This document shows positions 7,581-16,737 of a stretch of 64,000 nucleotides of DNA, piece after piece. The DNA is from an uncultured Turicimonas sp. GTDB taxonomy: Bacteria > Pseudomonadota > Gammaproteobacteria > Burkholderiales > Burkholderiaceae_F. The DNA lies in contig CANTYJ010000001.1 in assembly GCA_947854175.1 (NCBI GenBank), forward strand, positions 16,141 to 80,140, given 5' to 3'. Below the pieces are notes generated by a model that saw nothing but the letters and a program-made list of their open reading frames with translations, was not told the origin of the DNA and did not search any database. Positions within the stretch are counted from its first letter, which is position 1. Every line of letters starts with the position of its first letter. Both the position numbers and the translations under genes were made by a program.

Positions 7581-10349
7581 TTATTTAGTAGTTTCTTTTG
7601 TTTTTTTCATATCTCCGGCCAAAACGTATGAGATCTCATCCGGTTTGATATATTTTCTTAAAGCTGCATTGACTTGTTCAGTGGTAAGAGACTTAATTTT
7701 GTCTTCCATCTGACGGTTAAACTGCCAATCACGATTAAGTTCAAGTTTTTTAGTCCAGGATGCTGCAATCACTCGGTCCTGAGCTCTTGCGACAGCCTGG
7801 CTCTGAAGGAAGCCTTTTTTAGCCTCTTCAACTTCCTGATCAGTAAATCCGTCCTTAACGGCCTGATTGATCACTTCTTTAGCACTTGCTTCAGCCTTAA
7901 GAAGATTTTGAGGTGCTACGATAGCTCTCATTGCAAATACACCTGCGTTCCCTTCAGAAGGAATCTTGACGCCGGTCCCGGCTCCGTACGATAAGCCTTC
8001 TTTCTGACGCAGTCTTTCGATCATGCGGTTTGATAAACCGGTGCCACCACCCAAAATCCAGTTAGCCACCATCAGTGCCGGTGCGTCTTCGTCCGTGTCC
8101 TTAATCGGGAATACGCTGCGTGCTGTCAGAACTGCATTTTCCTTTTCAGGAGTGTCAATCACAATCCTGGTCGCTGAGACCGGCTTGTACTCACGAATGA
8201 TTTTGCCGTACTCGGCTTTGCTTTTATCAGAAGCAAAAACTTTCCTGATGGTTTCTTCGGCTTTTTTAGCGTCGAAATCACCGACAATTGCAATCTCACC
8301 TCTTGCAGTTCCGAAAAAGTCATTAGCAAAAGCTTTGACTTGTTCATCGGTTACTTTTTTGATTTCTGCTAACTTTTCGTCTATCGAAGCAGAATATCTG
8401 GGATCACCCTTCGGATAAGTATTGAAATGGAGTGTCATTGCCTGTTCAGCAAGAGAGTCCGGCTTGTCTTTCATGCTTTCAAGCATGACGATCAGTTTCT
8501 TCTTGAGTTCATCTAATTCAGCTTTCGAATAGACGGAGTTTTTCCACAAGTCTCCGACAAGCTGCAAGGACGCATCGAGATTAGGACCGGTCGTTACGTA
8601 ATTAGAGATAGATCCAACCATTTTCAGCTTTGTCATTTCATCTTCAATTTCACCACGGGACATTGACTTTGTTCCATGGGTGAGCAAAGCTGCAGCCAAA
8701 GACATCTCTGCATCTTTGTTGGTCAGGTTCTTAACGTTGCCGTAATCAAATTTAAGCTGAACGGTGACTGTTTCTCCTCTATTTTTCTTAGGCAGGAGAG
8801 CGACCTTTAAGTCTCCAACCTGAAAACGGATGGTTCTCTTATCTAAGTTGTCAAAGGAAGAGTCAAAGTTCTCGACTTCCTGTCCTTGTGTTTTGGAGAC
8901 ATACTTGCTCAAAATCTCTTCGGCTGTTGGAGCCTTAGGAATGACTGCTCTCTGAGGATTATCTTCCGGAATGAATTCTCCGACTACCCTGTTATCTCTT
9001 ACGAAATATTTCTGAGCCGCTTTTTCGGCTTCCTCGGCTGTCACTTTTTGAGATTGATCTCGGCCATAGAAAAAGAGTCTCCAGTCTCCTAATGCGATGA
9101 ATTCAGAAAGTCCAACGCCAAAAGCTTCAGGATCTGAGAACGCCAATTCATAAGAATTTAAAGCTTCCGTCTTAGCCCTATCTAATTCTTTTTCCGTTAC
9201 GGGGTTCTTTTCCAGAGATGTTTCAATGGTTTCAATCAACGCTTTTTTTACCGGTTCAAGTGGTTCGCCCTTCTTTACGACAGCCATAAAGATGGCATAA
9301 CCCGGCTGCTTAGTACCCATGAGAGTGCCGAATACTTTAGTTGCCAGACCACTCTTGACCAGGTTTTGATACAAACGCCCGTTTGGCTCATCGCTTAAAA
9401 CATCCACAGCTGTTTCCAAAGATTGGAAATCAGGGTGTAGTGCACTGGATACTCGATAAGCAATAGCTACTAACTGCGACTCTCCTTTTCTTCTGATTTG
9501 GAAACTTCTTTCTCCATCAGCAGTCGGCTCTACAGTCCATTCAGCCGGAAGACTTTCCTCAGGATTTTCAATACTTCCAAAATCCTTGGCAATCAAGGCG
9601 AGAGTCTTCTCAACATCAAATTTTCCACTGACGGTCAGGACCGCATTATCGGGGCGATAAAACCTGTGATAGAAATTCTGAAGGTTTTCGATTTTGACGT
9701 TTTCAATATCGCTTCGGTTTCCGATTGTGCTCTTTCCGTAGTTGTGCCAGTCATAGATCATGGACTGCATACGTTTGAACATCACGCTTGTCGGAGAGTT
9801 TTCGCCCATTTCATATTCATTGCGGACAACACTCATTTCACTGTCCAAATCTTTTTGAGCAATGAATGAGTTTCTCATGGCATCTGCACTCCAGGCCAAA
9901 GCCCATGCCAAGTTATCCTCAGTTGCTGAGAACGAGACATAGTAATTAGTACGGTCAAACCAAGTTGAACCGTTCATTCTGAATCCACGGCGTGAAAACT
10001 CTTTTGTTGGATCCGGAAAGTTTTTACTTCCCTTGAAAATCAGATGCTCCAACAAATGAGCCATTCCGGTTTCACCATAATTTTCCTGCCTGGAACCGAC
10101 AAGGTAAGTCATGTTAACTGTGGCCGTTGCTTTTGAAGCATCGGGGAAAAGAACTACTCTTAAACCGTTTTGAAGTCTGTATTCAGTGATACCTTCAACA
10201 GTCGGTCCTTTAATGACGCCGGCAGGAAGAGTCACTCCGGCTTTTGGAGCCTCAGCTCTGACATCAGAAATCATTTTTGTTTGATCGTTCATAGAAAATA
10301 AAGCAACTCCAACACAGGCTGCTAAAGCAAGTTTTTTTATTGTTTTCAT
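7581..10349 (-). CDS. Exported M16-family (pitrilysin-like) zinc peptidase
   Basis: 922 residues starting with a signal-like segment (MKTIKKLALAACVGVALFS). The first M16 domain has the inverted zinc motif HLLEH at residues 98-102 and a downstream NEYEMGE segment carrying the third ligand Glu. A second, catalytically inactive M16 domain occupies roughly 500-900 (GGTGLSNRMIERLRQKEGLSYG). Such tandem M16 proteins are periplasmic or outer-membrane-associated peptidases that degrade small peptides. It is a single gene, convergent with nothing nearby, and divergent from yciB across 258 bp in which I see no gene. Confidence 0.92.
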   Translation of the reverse strand: MKTIKKLALAACVGVALFSMNDQTKMISDVRAEAPKAGVTLPAGVIKGPTVEGITEYRLQNGLRVVLFPDASKATATVNMTYLVGSRQENYGETGMAHLLEHLIFKGSKNFPDPTKEFSRRGFRMNGSTWFDRTNYYVSFSATEDNLAWALAWSADAMRNSFIAQKDLDSEMSVVRNEYEMGENSPTSVMFKRMQSMIYDWHNYGKSTIGNRSDIENVKIENLQNFYHRFYRPDNAVLTVSGKFDVEKTLALIAKDFGSIENPEESLPAEWTVEPTADGERSFQIRRKGESQLVAIAYRVSSALHPDFQSLETAVDVLSDEPNGRLYQNLVKSGLATKVFGTLMGTKQPGYAIFMAVVKKGEPLEPVKKALIETIETSLEKNPVTEKELDRAKTEALNSYELAFSDPEAFGVGLSEFIALGDWRLFFYGRDQSQKVTAEEAEKAAQKYFVRDNRVVGEFIPEDNPQRAVIPKAPTAEEILSKYVSKTQGQEVENFDSSFDNLDKRTIRFQVGDLKVALLPKKNRGETVTVQLKFDYGNVKNLTNKDAEMSLAAALLTHGTKSMSRGEIEDEMTKLKMVGSISNYVTTGPNLDASLQLVGDLWKNSVYSKAELDELKKKLIVMLESMKDKPDSLAEQAMTLHFNTYPKGDPRYSASIDEKLAEIKKVTDEQVKAFANDFFGTARGEIAIVGDFDAKKAEETIRKVFASDKSKAEYGKIIREYKPVSATRIVIDTPEKENAVLTARSVFPIKDTDEDAPALMVANWILGGGTGLSNRMIERLRQKEGLSYGAGTGVKIPSEGNAGVFAMRAIVAPQNLLKAEASAKEVINQAVKDGFTDQEVEEAKKGFLQSQAVARAQDRVIAASWTKKLELNRDWQFNRQMEDKIKSLTTEQVNAALRKYIKPDEISYVLAGDMKKTKETTK

Positions 10350-10607
10350 AGTAAACAGAAGCGAACTTTACTCTTTTATAAAGATCCGTTAAGGATATAT
10401 CCTTATTCTTAATAGAACTTAAGTGTCTGAGAGTGGCAGCGAGGTTCAAAGCCTATTTTGTTTAAGCTTGTTACAGATGGACTGAAACAGCAAATCTTTT
10501 TGACATAAAGATATTTAATTTAGCAGGTTTAGTCGGGAGATTTCTAATTTAACAAAAGAAATCTTTTTTTGTAAAATTCATATAAAGTTATATTTTGGGG
10601 GTCTTCG

Positions 10608-11228
10608 GTGAAGTTTTTGTATGACCTTTTGCCGGTCATTCTGTTTTTTGTCACGTTTAAGTTCGCTCAGGGAAATTCAGAGTACGCGGCAGACTTGTGC
10701 AATTCTGTCCTTGGCAGTGGTTTTGACGCAACCCAGGCACCTATTATTTGTGCCACAGCCATCGCTATTATTGCGTCTTTACTACAGGTCGTTTACAACT
10801 TAGTTTGTGGGAAGAAAGTGGAACCGATGTTGTGGATTTCGGTAGCGATTATTCTCGTTTTTGGTTCATTGACCATCTGGCTTCACGATGAGATGTTTAT
10901 TAAGTGGAAACCGACCATACTTTACGGAGTCTTTGCCGCAATCTTGGGATTTGGCCAACTAACCAAAAGAAACTTTATAAAAAGTATTTTAGGGAAACAA
11001 ATTAGTTTACCCGCGAAACAATGGAATGTAATCCAGCTTTCCTGGATAGCTTTCTTTGTGTTAGTCGGAATATTAAACGTATTAGTAGCCTACACATGTT
11101 CTACTAATTTCTGGGTTAATTTCAAGCTGTTCGGCTTAATGGGATTGACTCTTTTATTTACAGTGGCCATAGGCTTCTACATTACCCCTTATGTCGCAGA
11201 AAACAATTCGAGAGGAAATCAAAAGTGA
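10608..11228 (+). CDS. yciB: Inner membrane protein YciB (septation protein A family)
   Basis: 206 residues starting MKFLYDLLPVILFFVTFKFA, the diagnostic opening of YciB/IspZ, with about five membrane segments. The family is linked to cell envelope and septum integrity. Somewhat longer than E. coli YciB (179) because of a longer loop near residues 20-45. The stop overlaps the GTG start of the BolA-family gene by four bases, so the two are probably translationally coupled. The yciB-bolA-ppiC order is common in Burkholderiales. Confidence 0.9.
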   Translation: MKFLYDLLPVILFFVTFKFAQGNSEYAADLCNSVLGSGFDATQAPIICATAIAIIASLLQVVYNLVCGKKVEPMLWISVAIILVFGSLTIWLHDEMFIKWKPTILYGVFAAILGFGQLTKRNFIKSILGKQISLPAKQWNVIQLSWIAFFVLVGILNVLVAYTCSTNFWVNFKLFGLMGLTLLFTVAIGFYITPYVAENNSRGNQK

Positions 11229-11491
11229 GTCATACTCCGTCATTAGAAAGGATCACAACAGCATTAGAACCTTTGTTCCCCATTGAATTAAGGTTTTCTA
11301 ATCAATTTTTACCCGGAAATCCTCAACCGGTTTCTGGTTTGTATCACCTCTTTGTTATTTCAAGAAGGTTTGAAGGCTTGCCTAAAATTGAAAGACACAG
11401 ATTAGTTTTTGAATACTTAAAACCGTTTATCGGTCATGGAATTCACAATATTAATATGACACTCCTTGCACCAAGTGAGTCACGTCATTAA
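11225..11491 (+). CDS. BolA-family protein
   Basis: 88 residues starting at GTG 11225, overlapping the yciB stop by four bases. The C-terminal half (KIERHRLVFEYLKPFIGHGI, then HNINMTLLAP) has the BolA signature with the conserved RHR and the GIH pattern. BolA proteins work with monothiol glutaredoxins in Fe-S cluster trafficking or act as regulators. Followed 18 bp later by the ppiC-like gene. Confidence 0.85.
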   Translation: MSHTPSLERITTALEPLFPIELRFSNQFLPGNPQPVSGLYHLFVISRRFEGLPKIERHRLVFEYLKPFIGHGIHNINMTLLAPSESRH

Positions 11492-11509
11492 TTTTATTTA
11501 AAGGATCTT

Positions 11510-12301
11510 TTGATGAAGAAAACTATGCTTGCATTGGCCTTGGTTTCTTTAGGAACAGTTGCTAATGCTCAAACGGCTTTTTCTGTAAACGGTCAGACAA
11601 TTTCTGCAAATGCTCAGAAAAATATCATGACTCAGTTAGAAGCCAGAGGTGTTTCTGACAAGAAACAACAGGAAAACATGGCCCGCGCCCTTTTGATTGA
11701 ACAGACAGTCATCAGCCAGGAAGCGCGTAAGCAAAAAATTGATCAGTTACCAGCTGTGAAAGAAGAGTTGGCTGCTCTCAAACACAGGGTTTACGTCAAT
11801 GAACTTCTTAAAAAGAATGTCCTTGATAAAAAGCCTACAGATAAAGAAATCAACGCCTTATATGAGAGAGCCAAAGACAATTATGATCCTCACGAGGTAA
11901 AAATCAGTCATATCCTTGTTAAGGATGAATCCGAAGCACGAGATTTAATTAAACAAATCCAGGGCGGTGCTGATTTTGCAAAATTAGCTAAGGAGAAGAG
12001 CTTGGATCAAGCCACAGCAAAAAACGGTGGTGGCCTTCCAATGGTCAATGTTCGTCAATTGCAGCTTCCCGGCCTGGCAGAAGCCGCTGTTTCTTTAAAT
12101 AAAGGTCAACTCCTTGCCATTCCATTTAAAGGAACAAGTGGTTATCATGTTGTCAGACTTGATGACAAAAAGGAAGTTCCTTTCCCGTCTGAAGCCGATT
12201 TAAAGGATCAACTGGTTAATATCTGGAAACAGGAACAGTCAGTTAAATATTTGAGAGAGTTAGTCCAGAAGGCTAAGATTAGTACTGCTAAAGGAAAATA
12301 A
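11510..12301 (+). CDS. Periplasmic parvulin-type peptidyl-prolyl isomerase
   Basis: 263 residues: signal peptide (MMKKTMLALALVSLGTVANA, cleaved after residue 20-21), a SurA-like N-terminal helical part, and a parvulin domain from about 128 to 220 (KISHILVKDESEARDLIKQI; GGGLPMVNVRQLQLPGL). It catalyses cis/trans isomerisation of prolyl bonds and assists folding of exported proteins. Third gene of the yciB-bolA-ppiC cluster, followed by a strong terminator. Confidence 0.92.
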   Translation: MMKKTMLALALVSLGTVANAQTAFSVNGQTISANAQKNIMTQLEARGVSDKKQQENMARALLIEQTVISQEARKQKIDQLPAVKEELAALKHRVYVNELLKKNVLDKKPTDKEINALYERAKDNYDPHEVKISHILVKDESEARDLIKQIQGGADFAKLAKEKSLDQATAKNGGGLPMVNVRQLQLPGLAEAAVSLNKGQLLAIPFKGTSGYHVVRLDDKKEVPFPSEADLKDQLVNIWKQEQSVKYLRELVQKAKISTAKGK

Positions 12302-12317
12302 TTTTCTGAATCCAAAT

Positions 12318-12344
12318 AAAAATCCGCCTTCGTAGCGGATTTTT
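12318..12344 (+). terminator. Bidirectional intrinsic terminator
   Basis: AAAAATCCGC and GCGGATTTTT form a 10-bp stem with a 7-base loop, with T-runs on both strands. It serves the isomerase gene on the plus strand and the Hpt gene on the minus strand. Confidence 0.9.
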
Positions 12345-12346
12345 AT

Positions 12347-12697
12347 TTACCCTTCAATGGCTTTTATCAATTTTTCGTATTCTTCTTTAATATCAGGCTG
12401 AATTCGATAACCTTCTTCCCATTGCTCTTTTTTAAAGAAATTATCCTGTGTTAAGAGCAACTCGTAAAGCCTCATCATCCCTAGAGTTCCACTAATGCCC
12501 TTAAGAGTATGGGAGTATCGATGGCAAAGTTCGGTATTTTTTTCCTTAATTGCTATCTCTAAGTCAGCAAATGTACTATCCGAACAAAACTTATTCAAAA
12601 ACTTCTCGTACATAGGCTCGATGCCCATAAAACTGTTCAGCCCTTTCTTAATATCGATTCCGGCGTCAGACAGTTTGGCTTTTTTTAATTCGTCCAT
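12347..12697 (-). CDS. Hpt-domain phosphotransfer protein
   Basis: A 116-residue all-helical protein with the Hpt phosphorylation motif HTLKG (His near 63) and a following SGTLGM segment. It would carry a phosphoryl group between response-regulator receiver domains. It lies six bases behind the REC/HD-GYP-like gene, so the two are probably co-transcribed partners. No histidine kinase is adjacent, so the phosphodonor must be encoded elsewhere. Confidence 0.85.
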   Translation of the reverse strand: MDELKKAKLSDAGIDIKKGLNSFMGIEPMYEKFLNKFCSDSTFADLEIAIKEKNTELCHRYSHTLKGISGTLGMMRLYELLLTQDNFFKKEQWEEGYRIQPDIKEEYEKLIKAIEG

Positions 12698-12703
12698 GTT
12701 CTT

Positions 12704-13774
12704 CTATTTTATGATGGGATAAAGCCCTTTTATTTCATCAGATAAAGCTTTTACAGCATTGATAACCTTCGGATTAAACTCTCCGAACTCACCACTTTCA
12801 ATTCTTTTCATTGTTTCCTCAAATGCCGTTCCAGAACCGGTTTCAGAATTTTCCATGATGTCATCAAGCTTCATTGCAAAAGTAACAGCCTGAGCCCATA
12901 GAGGGATCTGATCCTGCTTTAACCCTGACGGAAGTCCTTTTCCATCCCACTGTTCATATTGATATAAAGCAATGTCCCGGGTGTATCCGACAAGTTTAGA
13001 ATCCTCCGAGTTATTAATGTAGTTTAGAAATTCAACCGCTCTATTGTTTCGTCCGAGCAATACTTCCTGTTCTTCCATAGTAGGGTGCAAAAGCGGACGT
13101 TCCAGAGCAGGATCTTGGGCTAACACCCCCAATCTTCTCAAAGAAATAGCATTCATAATGTCTTTAATATCGTCTTCTTTGAGTTCTTTGCCTAATTCTG
13201 TTTGCGTAAGAAGAAGTCTGGAAACTGCTTTAATTCTTGAGGCATAGCTTTCTGTTTCTGCTCTCTTCGGAGAAAAGAGCGCGTCCATCAGTAACTTAAG
13301 ACCGCTGCTAAATCTTTCAACTTTTGCATTTTCAATTTCAAGCAATCTTTTTAAGGCATCTCTAGTCTTAAAAAGCTCTATGAATGCTTCTACGCGTTTC
13401 AAGACTATGAATGCAGAAATCGGGCGTTGAATAAAATCAACCACACCTAGTTCATAGGCTCTCGATGCCAAAGAATCTTCTTCTTCGGAGGTGATTAGGA
13501 AGATGGGAATATTATTCAGGAGCTTTTCTCTTTTAATAATCTCCAATAATTTAATTCCGTCCATTTCCGGCATTAAATAATCGACAAGCATCGCAGAATA
13601 GCGATTATCCGGATTACGGATTAAGTCGAGTGCTTCTGTTCCATTGGAGGCTACAACAACCGAATATTCGGAGAAAATAATAGAAAGAATTTCTCGGTTT
13701 AGTTCATTATCATCAACGATAAGAATAGGAAACTTCTTTTCAAGTTCTTCCTTAGCCCGAAGAATTTCATCCAT
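12704..13774 (-). CDS. Response regulator with degenerate HD-GYP output domain
   Basis: 356 residues. The receiver domain (residues 16-135) has the acidic pocket (VDDNE), phospho-Asp in MLVDYLMPEMDG and a conserved K-like position replaced by R in FIQRPIS. The rest aligns with HD-GYP phosphodiesterases but has lost the metal ligands. The usual HHExxDGxGYP region reads YQYEQWDGKGLPSG, and I find no HD pair. It probably senses or binds rather than cleaves cyclic-di-GMP, or works through protein contacts. Paired with the Hpt gene directly downstream. Confidence 0.8.
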   Translation of the reverse strand: MDEILRAKEELEKKFPILIVDDNELNREILSIIFSEYSVVVASNGTEALDLIRNPDNRYSAMLVDYLMPEMDGIKLLEIIKREKLLNNIPIFLITSEEEDSLASRAYELGVVDFIQRPISAFIVLKRVEAFIELFKTRDALKRLLEIENAKVERFSSGLKLLMDALFSPKRAETESYASRIKAVSRLLLTQTELGKELKEDDIKDIMNAISLRRLGVLAQDPALERPLLHPTMEEQEVLLGRNNRAVEFLNYINNSEDSKLVGYTRDIALYQYEQWDGKGLPSGLKQDQIPLWAQAVTFAMKLDDIMENSETGSGTAFEETMKRIESGEFGEFNPKVINAVKALSDEIKGLYPIIK

Positions 13775-13906
13775 CTTCCCCTCCTTGAGACTTTAGTTTT
13801 TTAAAAGCAAGAAAAAACATCCAAAGCATTTAACATGCGACAGATATTTTTCATTCTAACAAGCTAATTTGTAAATAAGCAAATAATTTTCTTTGTTATT
13901 TTTCTC

Positions 13907-14479
13907 TCATGAATCACTTTCTGAAGAACTAAAACGACGATCCAGACTACATGGTTCAATTTTTAAGAACGGATCAGACGAAGCTATCAGCTTACCAAGG
14001 ACTGAATATTTGTAAGCTAAGTATTCAGCATGTTCAGCTTCAGTTTTACAGCCTTCCTGTTTAGCTGCCACCGCTTCGAACCATTGTTTGTCAAAAATTT
14101 TTGGAGAAAGCGTGTAAGCAAAACATTTATTGCGGTAACCAATTTCAAAATACATGTAGCCACCGGCCGGCGATGGGGGTGCATAAGCCGGCGCTTTGTC
14201 CGGATCTAAAATGTATCTGCCTCTGGTGACAGCTCTTGTCACTAACTCAATACCGTCAACCACATCTGATCCCGGAAAAGATGACAAAACATATATTTCG
14301 TTCCTCATCGGAGGTTCATGAGGAGATAAATCTGAAAATGCACGCGACAAAAGTTTCATAGTCAGGCCGCTTGCGATTAAGCCTCTCGGCCCTGAATATC
14401 TCATTAAATCTTCTAACTGAAAAACCAAAAAGCCTTCAGGTTCTCTAACACTGACATAGTTTTTCATCTGAAAATACAT
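13907..14479 (-). CDS. Uncharacterised protein, weak resemblance to FmdE-type domains
   Basis: 190 residues with no signal peptide. The segment GLIASGLTMKLLSRAFSDL followed by SDVVDGIELVTRAVTRGRYI recalls the FmdE-like fold (formylmethanofuran dehydrogenase subunit E family: a small-residue helix, then DGIQ..TG.T.G), but without the usual Cys/His ligands. This is a pattern impression only. It starts eight bases after the stop of a substrate-binding protein gene, so the two are one transcription unit. Confidence 0.45.
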   Translation of the reverse strand: MYFQMKNYVSVREPEGFLVFQLEDLMRYSGPRGLIASGLTMKLLSRAFSDLSPHEPPMRNEIYVLSSFPGSDVVDGIELVTRAVTRGRYILDPDKAPAYAPPSPAGGYMYFEIGYRNKCFAYTLSPKIFDKQWFEAVAAKQEGCKTEAEHAEYLAYKYSVLGKLIASSDPFLKIEPCSLDRRFSSSESDS

Positions 14480-14487
14480 AGTTACGG

Positions 14488-15432
14488 CTACTCCTTTGCT
14501 AACGGTAAAACCAATTCACCTATTGGTACTGTCCGACCGATAAATCCATAATTTTTTAGAAACCGCTGAGTTAACTCTAACTGTTTAATATCTCCGGTCG
14601 ACAGTTTCTGATAATAGCCGTACTTCTTAGCCAAATTCTCTGCCTGTTCGATCGGAATACCCAATTCGTGAGCTCCCTGCTCTATTGTGTCTTTGGGATT
14701 ATTTTTGATTAGCTCAAAAGCTTTTTCCTGGACGTCCACAATTTTTCTGACAGCTTCAGGATATTTTTCAGCGAATTCCTTTTTAACTACCAAACCCAGG
14801 TTAACTCCTGTGAAATTCTTGGCATTCGCTACTTCTTTAGCTCCGTTCTGCTTTGCCTTTTCCAGCAACGCTCCTGCCAACAACGCACAATCTATTTTTT
14901 CCGTCAAAAGAGCGGAAAGGGCCGCATTTTGTGTCATATGAATAAACTTTGGCTCAACTTTTTGTTCTTTTTTTGAGTTCATATAGTCGGCAAAAAGTTG
15001 GTGAAGTGCTGTCCCTTTGGGTCCTCCGACAACAGTATCATTTGAGTCTTTCGGTGTTTTTCCTTTTGTGCACACAAGCGCAAATAATTCTGACGGCCGG
15101 GCAACCCCGGAAACAATTTGGATTTTATTGCCATTTGTATTAGCCAACAGCAAAGAAGAAAAGTTCATTGCCGTTGCTACTTGCGCACTGTTGGATGCGA
15201 GGGCTTGTGCCTGTCTGGCACCACTGCCCATCTCAATCCAGTTAATTTTGACCCCGTCCTTTTCAAATTCTTTTTCCAGCATCTTATTTTTCTTCATAAG
15301 AATTCCCTGGAGATTAAAAGGATTTTTAACATAAAGAACATCTATTTGTCGGGGCAGTTCAGCACTTGCCTTCGCTTGGAAAATACAGATGACAGCGAAC
15401 GCCGTCAATAATAAAGTTAGGAGTTTTTTCAT
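14488..15432 (-). CDS. ABC-type substrate-binding protein (sulfonate/nitrate/NMT1-like)
   Basis: 314 residues with a signal peptide (MKKLLTLLLTAFAVICIFQA, cleavage near ASA-E). The mature part has the SsuA/NMT1 fold signature: an early LPRQIDVLYVKNPF strand, the GARQAQALASNSAQVATAM segment, and VGGPKGTALHQLF. Such periplasmic proteins deliver sulfonates, nitrate, thiamine precursors or aromatic acids to an ABC permease. No permease or ATPase gene is adjacent. Its only operon partner is the uncharacterised 190-residue protein, so substrate and transporter are unknown. Confidence 0.85.
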   Translation of the reverse strand: MKKLLTLLLTAFAVICIFQAKASAELPRQIDVLYVKNPFNLQGILMKKNKMLEKEFEKDGVKINWIEMGSGARQAQALASNSAQVATAMNFSSLLLANTNGNKIQIVSGVARPSELFALVCTKGKTPKDSNDTVVGGPKGTALHQLFADYMNSKKEQKVEPKFIHMTQNAALSALLTEKIDCALLAGALLEKAKQNGAKEVANAKNFTGVNLGLVVKKEFAEKYPEAVRKIVDVQEKAFELIKNNPKDTIEQGAHELGIPIEQAENLAKKYGYYQKLSTGDIKQLELTQRFLKNYGFIGRTVPIGELVLPLAKE

Positions 15433-15444
15433 AGTCTTTGAATT

Positions 15445-16728
15445 TTAAGCAACTTGAGGGATATCGGCCAGACACGTAGTATAGGCAGGGCTTAAACGGT
15501 AACGAGCCATTCTCCACTGCTCCTCCGAGAGTTTACTGCCGGCATAACAAAGGCAATACTTACCGAAACGCCGGTTAATTGCATCGACTGCATCAGATAA
15601 CTTTTGTCTGTCTTTTCTCTGTTCTTCTTCAAACAAATCCATCGGTACAGACTTCATTGGCACCACTTCGGAAGCATAAACTCCGGCTCGTTTAAACAAA
15701 TAACCGGGGCGAAAGTACGTATGAAGTAAATCACAAGCCGCCTCTATGATGCTTTTCGAATCATTGGTCGCAAAGTTTAGTCCTTTTGCGGGGTAGATAT
15801 GGTATTGGAGATCATGCTCTCTAAAAGGATTGGTGTTAAGAATAATGCCAATGACATGAGCTGCTGTTTTTTCTTTTCTTAACGTTCTGGCAGTTTCTTC
15901 TGCATGAAAAATGATTGCGCCTTCCAGTTCTTCTTCCGTCGAAATCAACTGATTAAAGCTTCGGCTTCTTACGACCTGTTTCCTTTGTGCCCTGACCTCT
16001 TCCAAAGGTAAACAGCTTTCTCCTCTCAGTTCCAGTACTGTTTGTGCCAAAACAAGGCTAAACTGCTTTCTTATCCAATCGGGCGGAGTTACTGTCAGAT
16101 CCCAGGCGGTATAAATACCAAACGAATTAAGTCTTGTCTTTAAACGTCTTCCGACTCCCCAAATTTCATCGACCGGCTGGCACATTAGAGCTTTTTGTCT
16201 TCTGTCTGCTGATAGTTCAAACCAGTTGCACACACCGTTTAAGGAAGGAAACTTTTTTGCAAGATGGTTGCAATACTTGGCCAATGTTTTTGTCGGAGCA
16301 ATTCCCACACAAGTCGGAATGCCAACCCATTGGAGTACACGCTCTTTAATATTAGTCCCTAATGTTGTTAACTGCTCCGGAGTGGTGCTCAAGCCTGACA
16401 TATCTGCAAATGCTTCGTCAATACTATATTGCTCTACTGCCGGAACTAAGCTGGCAATCGCAGAGATCATCCGCCCGGACAGGTCTCCGTAAAGCTCATA
16501 ATTACTGGAAAAAGCCACTACTCCGTTTTTCTTGCAGAAGTCTTCAATTTCGAAAAAGGGTTGGCACATTTTGATCCCAAGTTTTTTAGCCTCAGCACTT
16601 CGCGCAACAACACAACCGTCGTTGTTACTGAGTACAACCACAGGAGTATGTGCAAGGTCAGGGCGAAAAACCTTTTCACAAGAGGCAAAAAAAGAATTTC
16701 CGTCAATTAAGGCAAAAACCGGATCCAT
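15445..16728 (-). CDS. umuC: DNA polymerase V catalytic subunit UmuC
   Basis: 427 residues, close to E. coli UmuC (422). Y-family polymerase motifs are visible: DGNSFFASCEKVF at residues 8-20 (first catalytic Asp and steric region) and YSIDEAF near 102 (catalytic Asp-Glu), followed by a helix-hairpin-helix thumb (VDEIWGVGRRLKTRL). It performs error-prone translesion synthesis with UmuD'. It lies nine bases behind umuD. Confidence 0.95.
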   Translation of the reverse strand: MDPVFALIDGNSFFASCEKVFRPDLAHTPVVVLSNNDGCVVARSAEAKKLGIKMCQPFFEIEDFCKKNGVVAFSSNYELYGDLSGRMISAIASLVPAVEQYSIDEAFADMSGLSTTPEQLTTLGTNIKERVLQWVGIPTCVGIAPTKTLAKYCNHLAKKFPSLNGVCNWFELSADRRQKALMCQPVDEIWGVGRRLKTRLNSFGIYTAWDLTVTPPDWIRKQFSLVLAQTVLELRGESCLPLEEVRAQRKQVVRSRSFNQLISTEEELEGAIIFHAEETARTLRKEKTAAHVIGIILNTNPFREHDLQYHIYPAKGLNFATNDSKSIIEAACDLLHTYFRPGYLFKRAGVYASEVVPMKSVPMDLFEEEQRKDRQKLSDAVDAINRRFGKYCLCYAGSKLSEEQWRMARYRLSPAYTTCLADIPQVA

Positions 16729-16737
16729 ACAGTGAAC

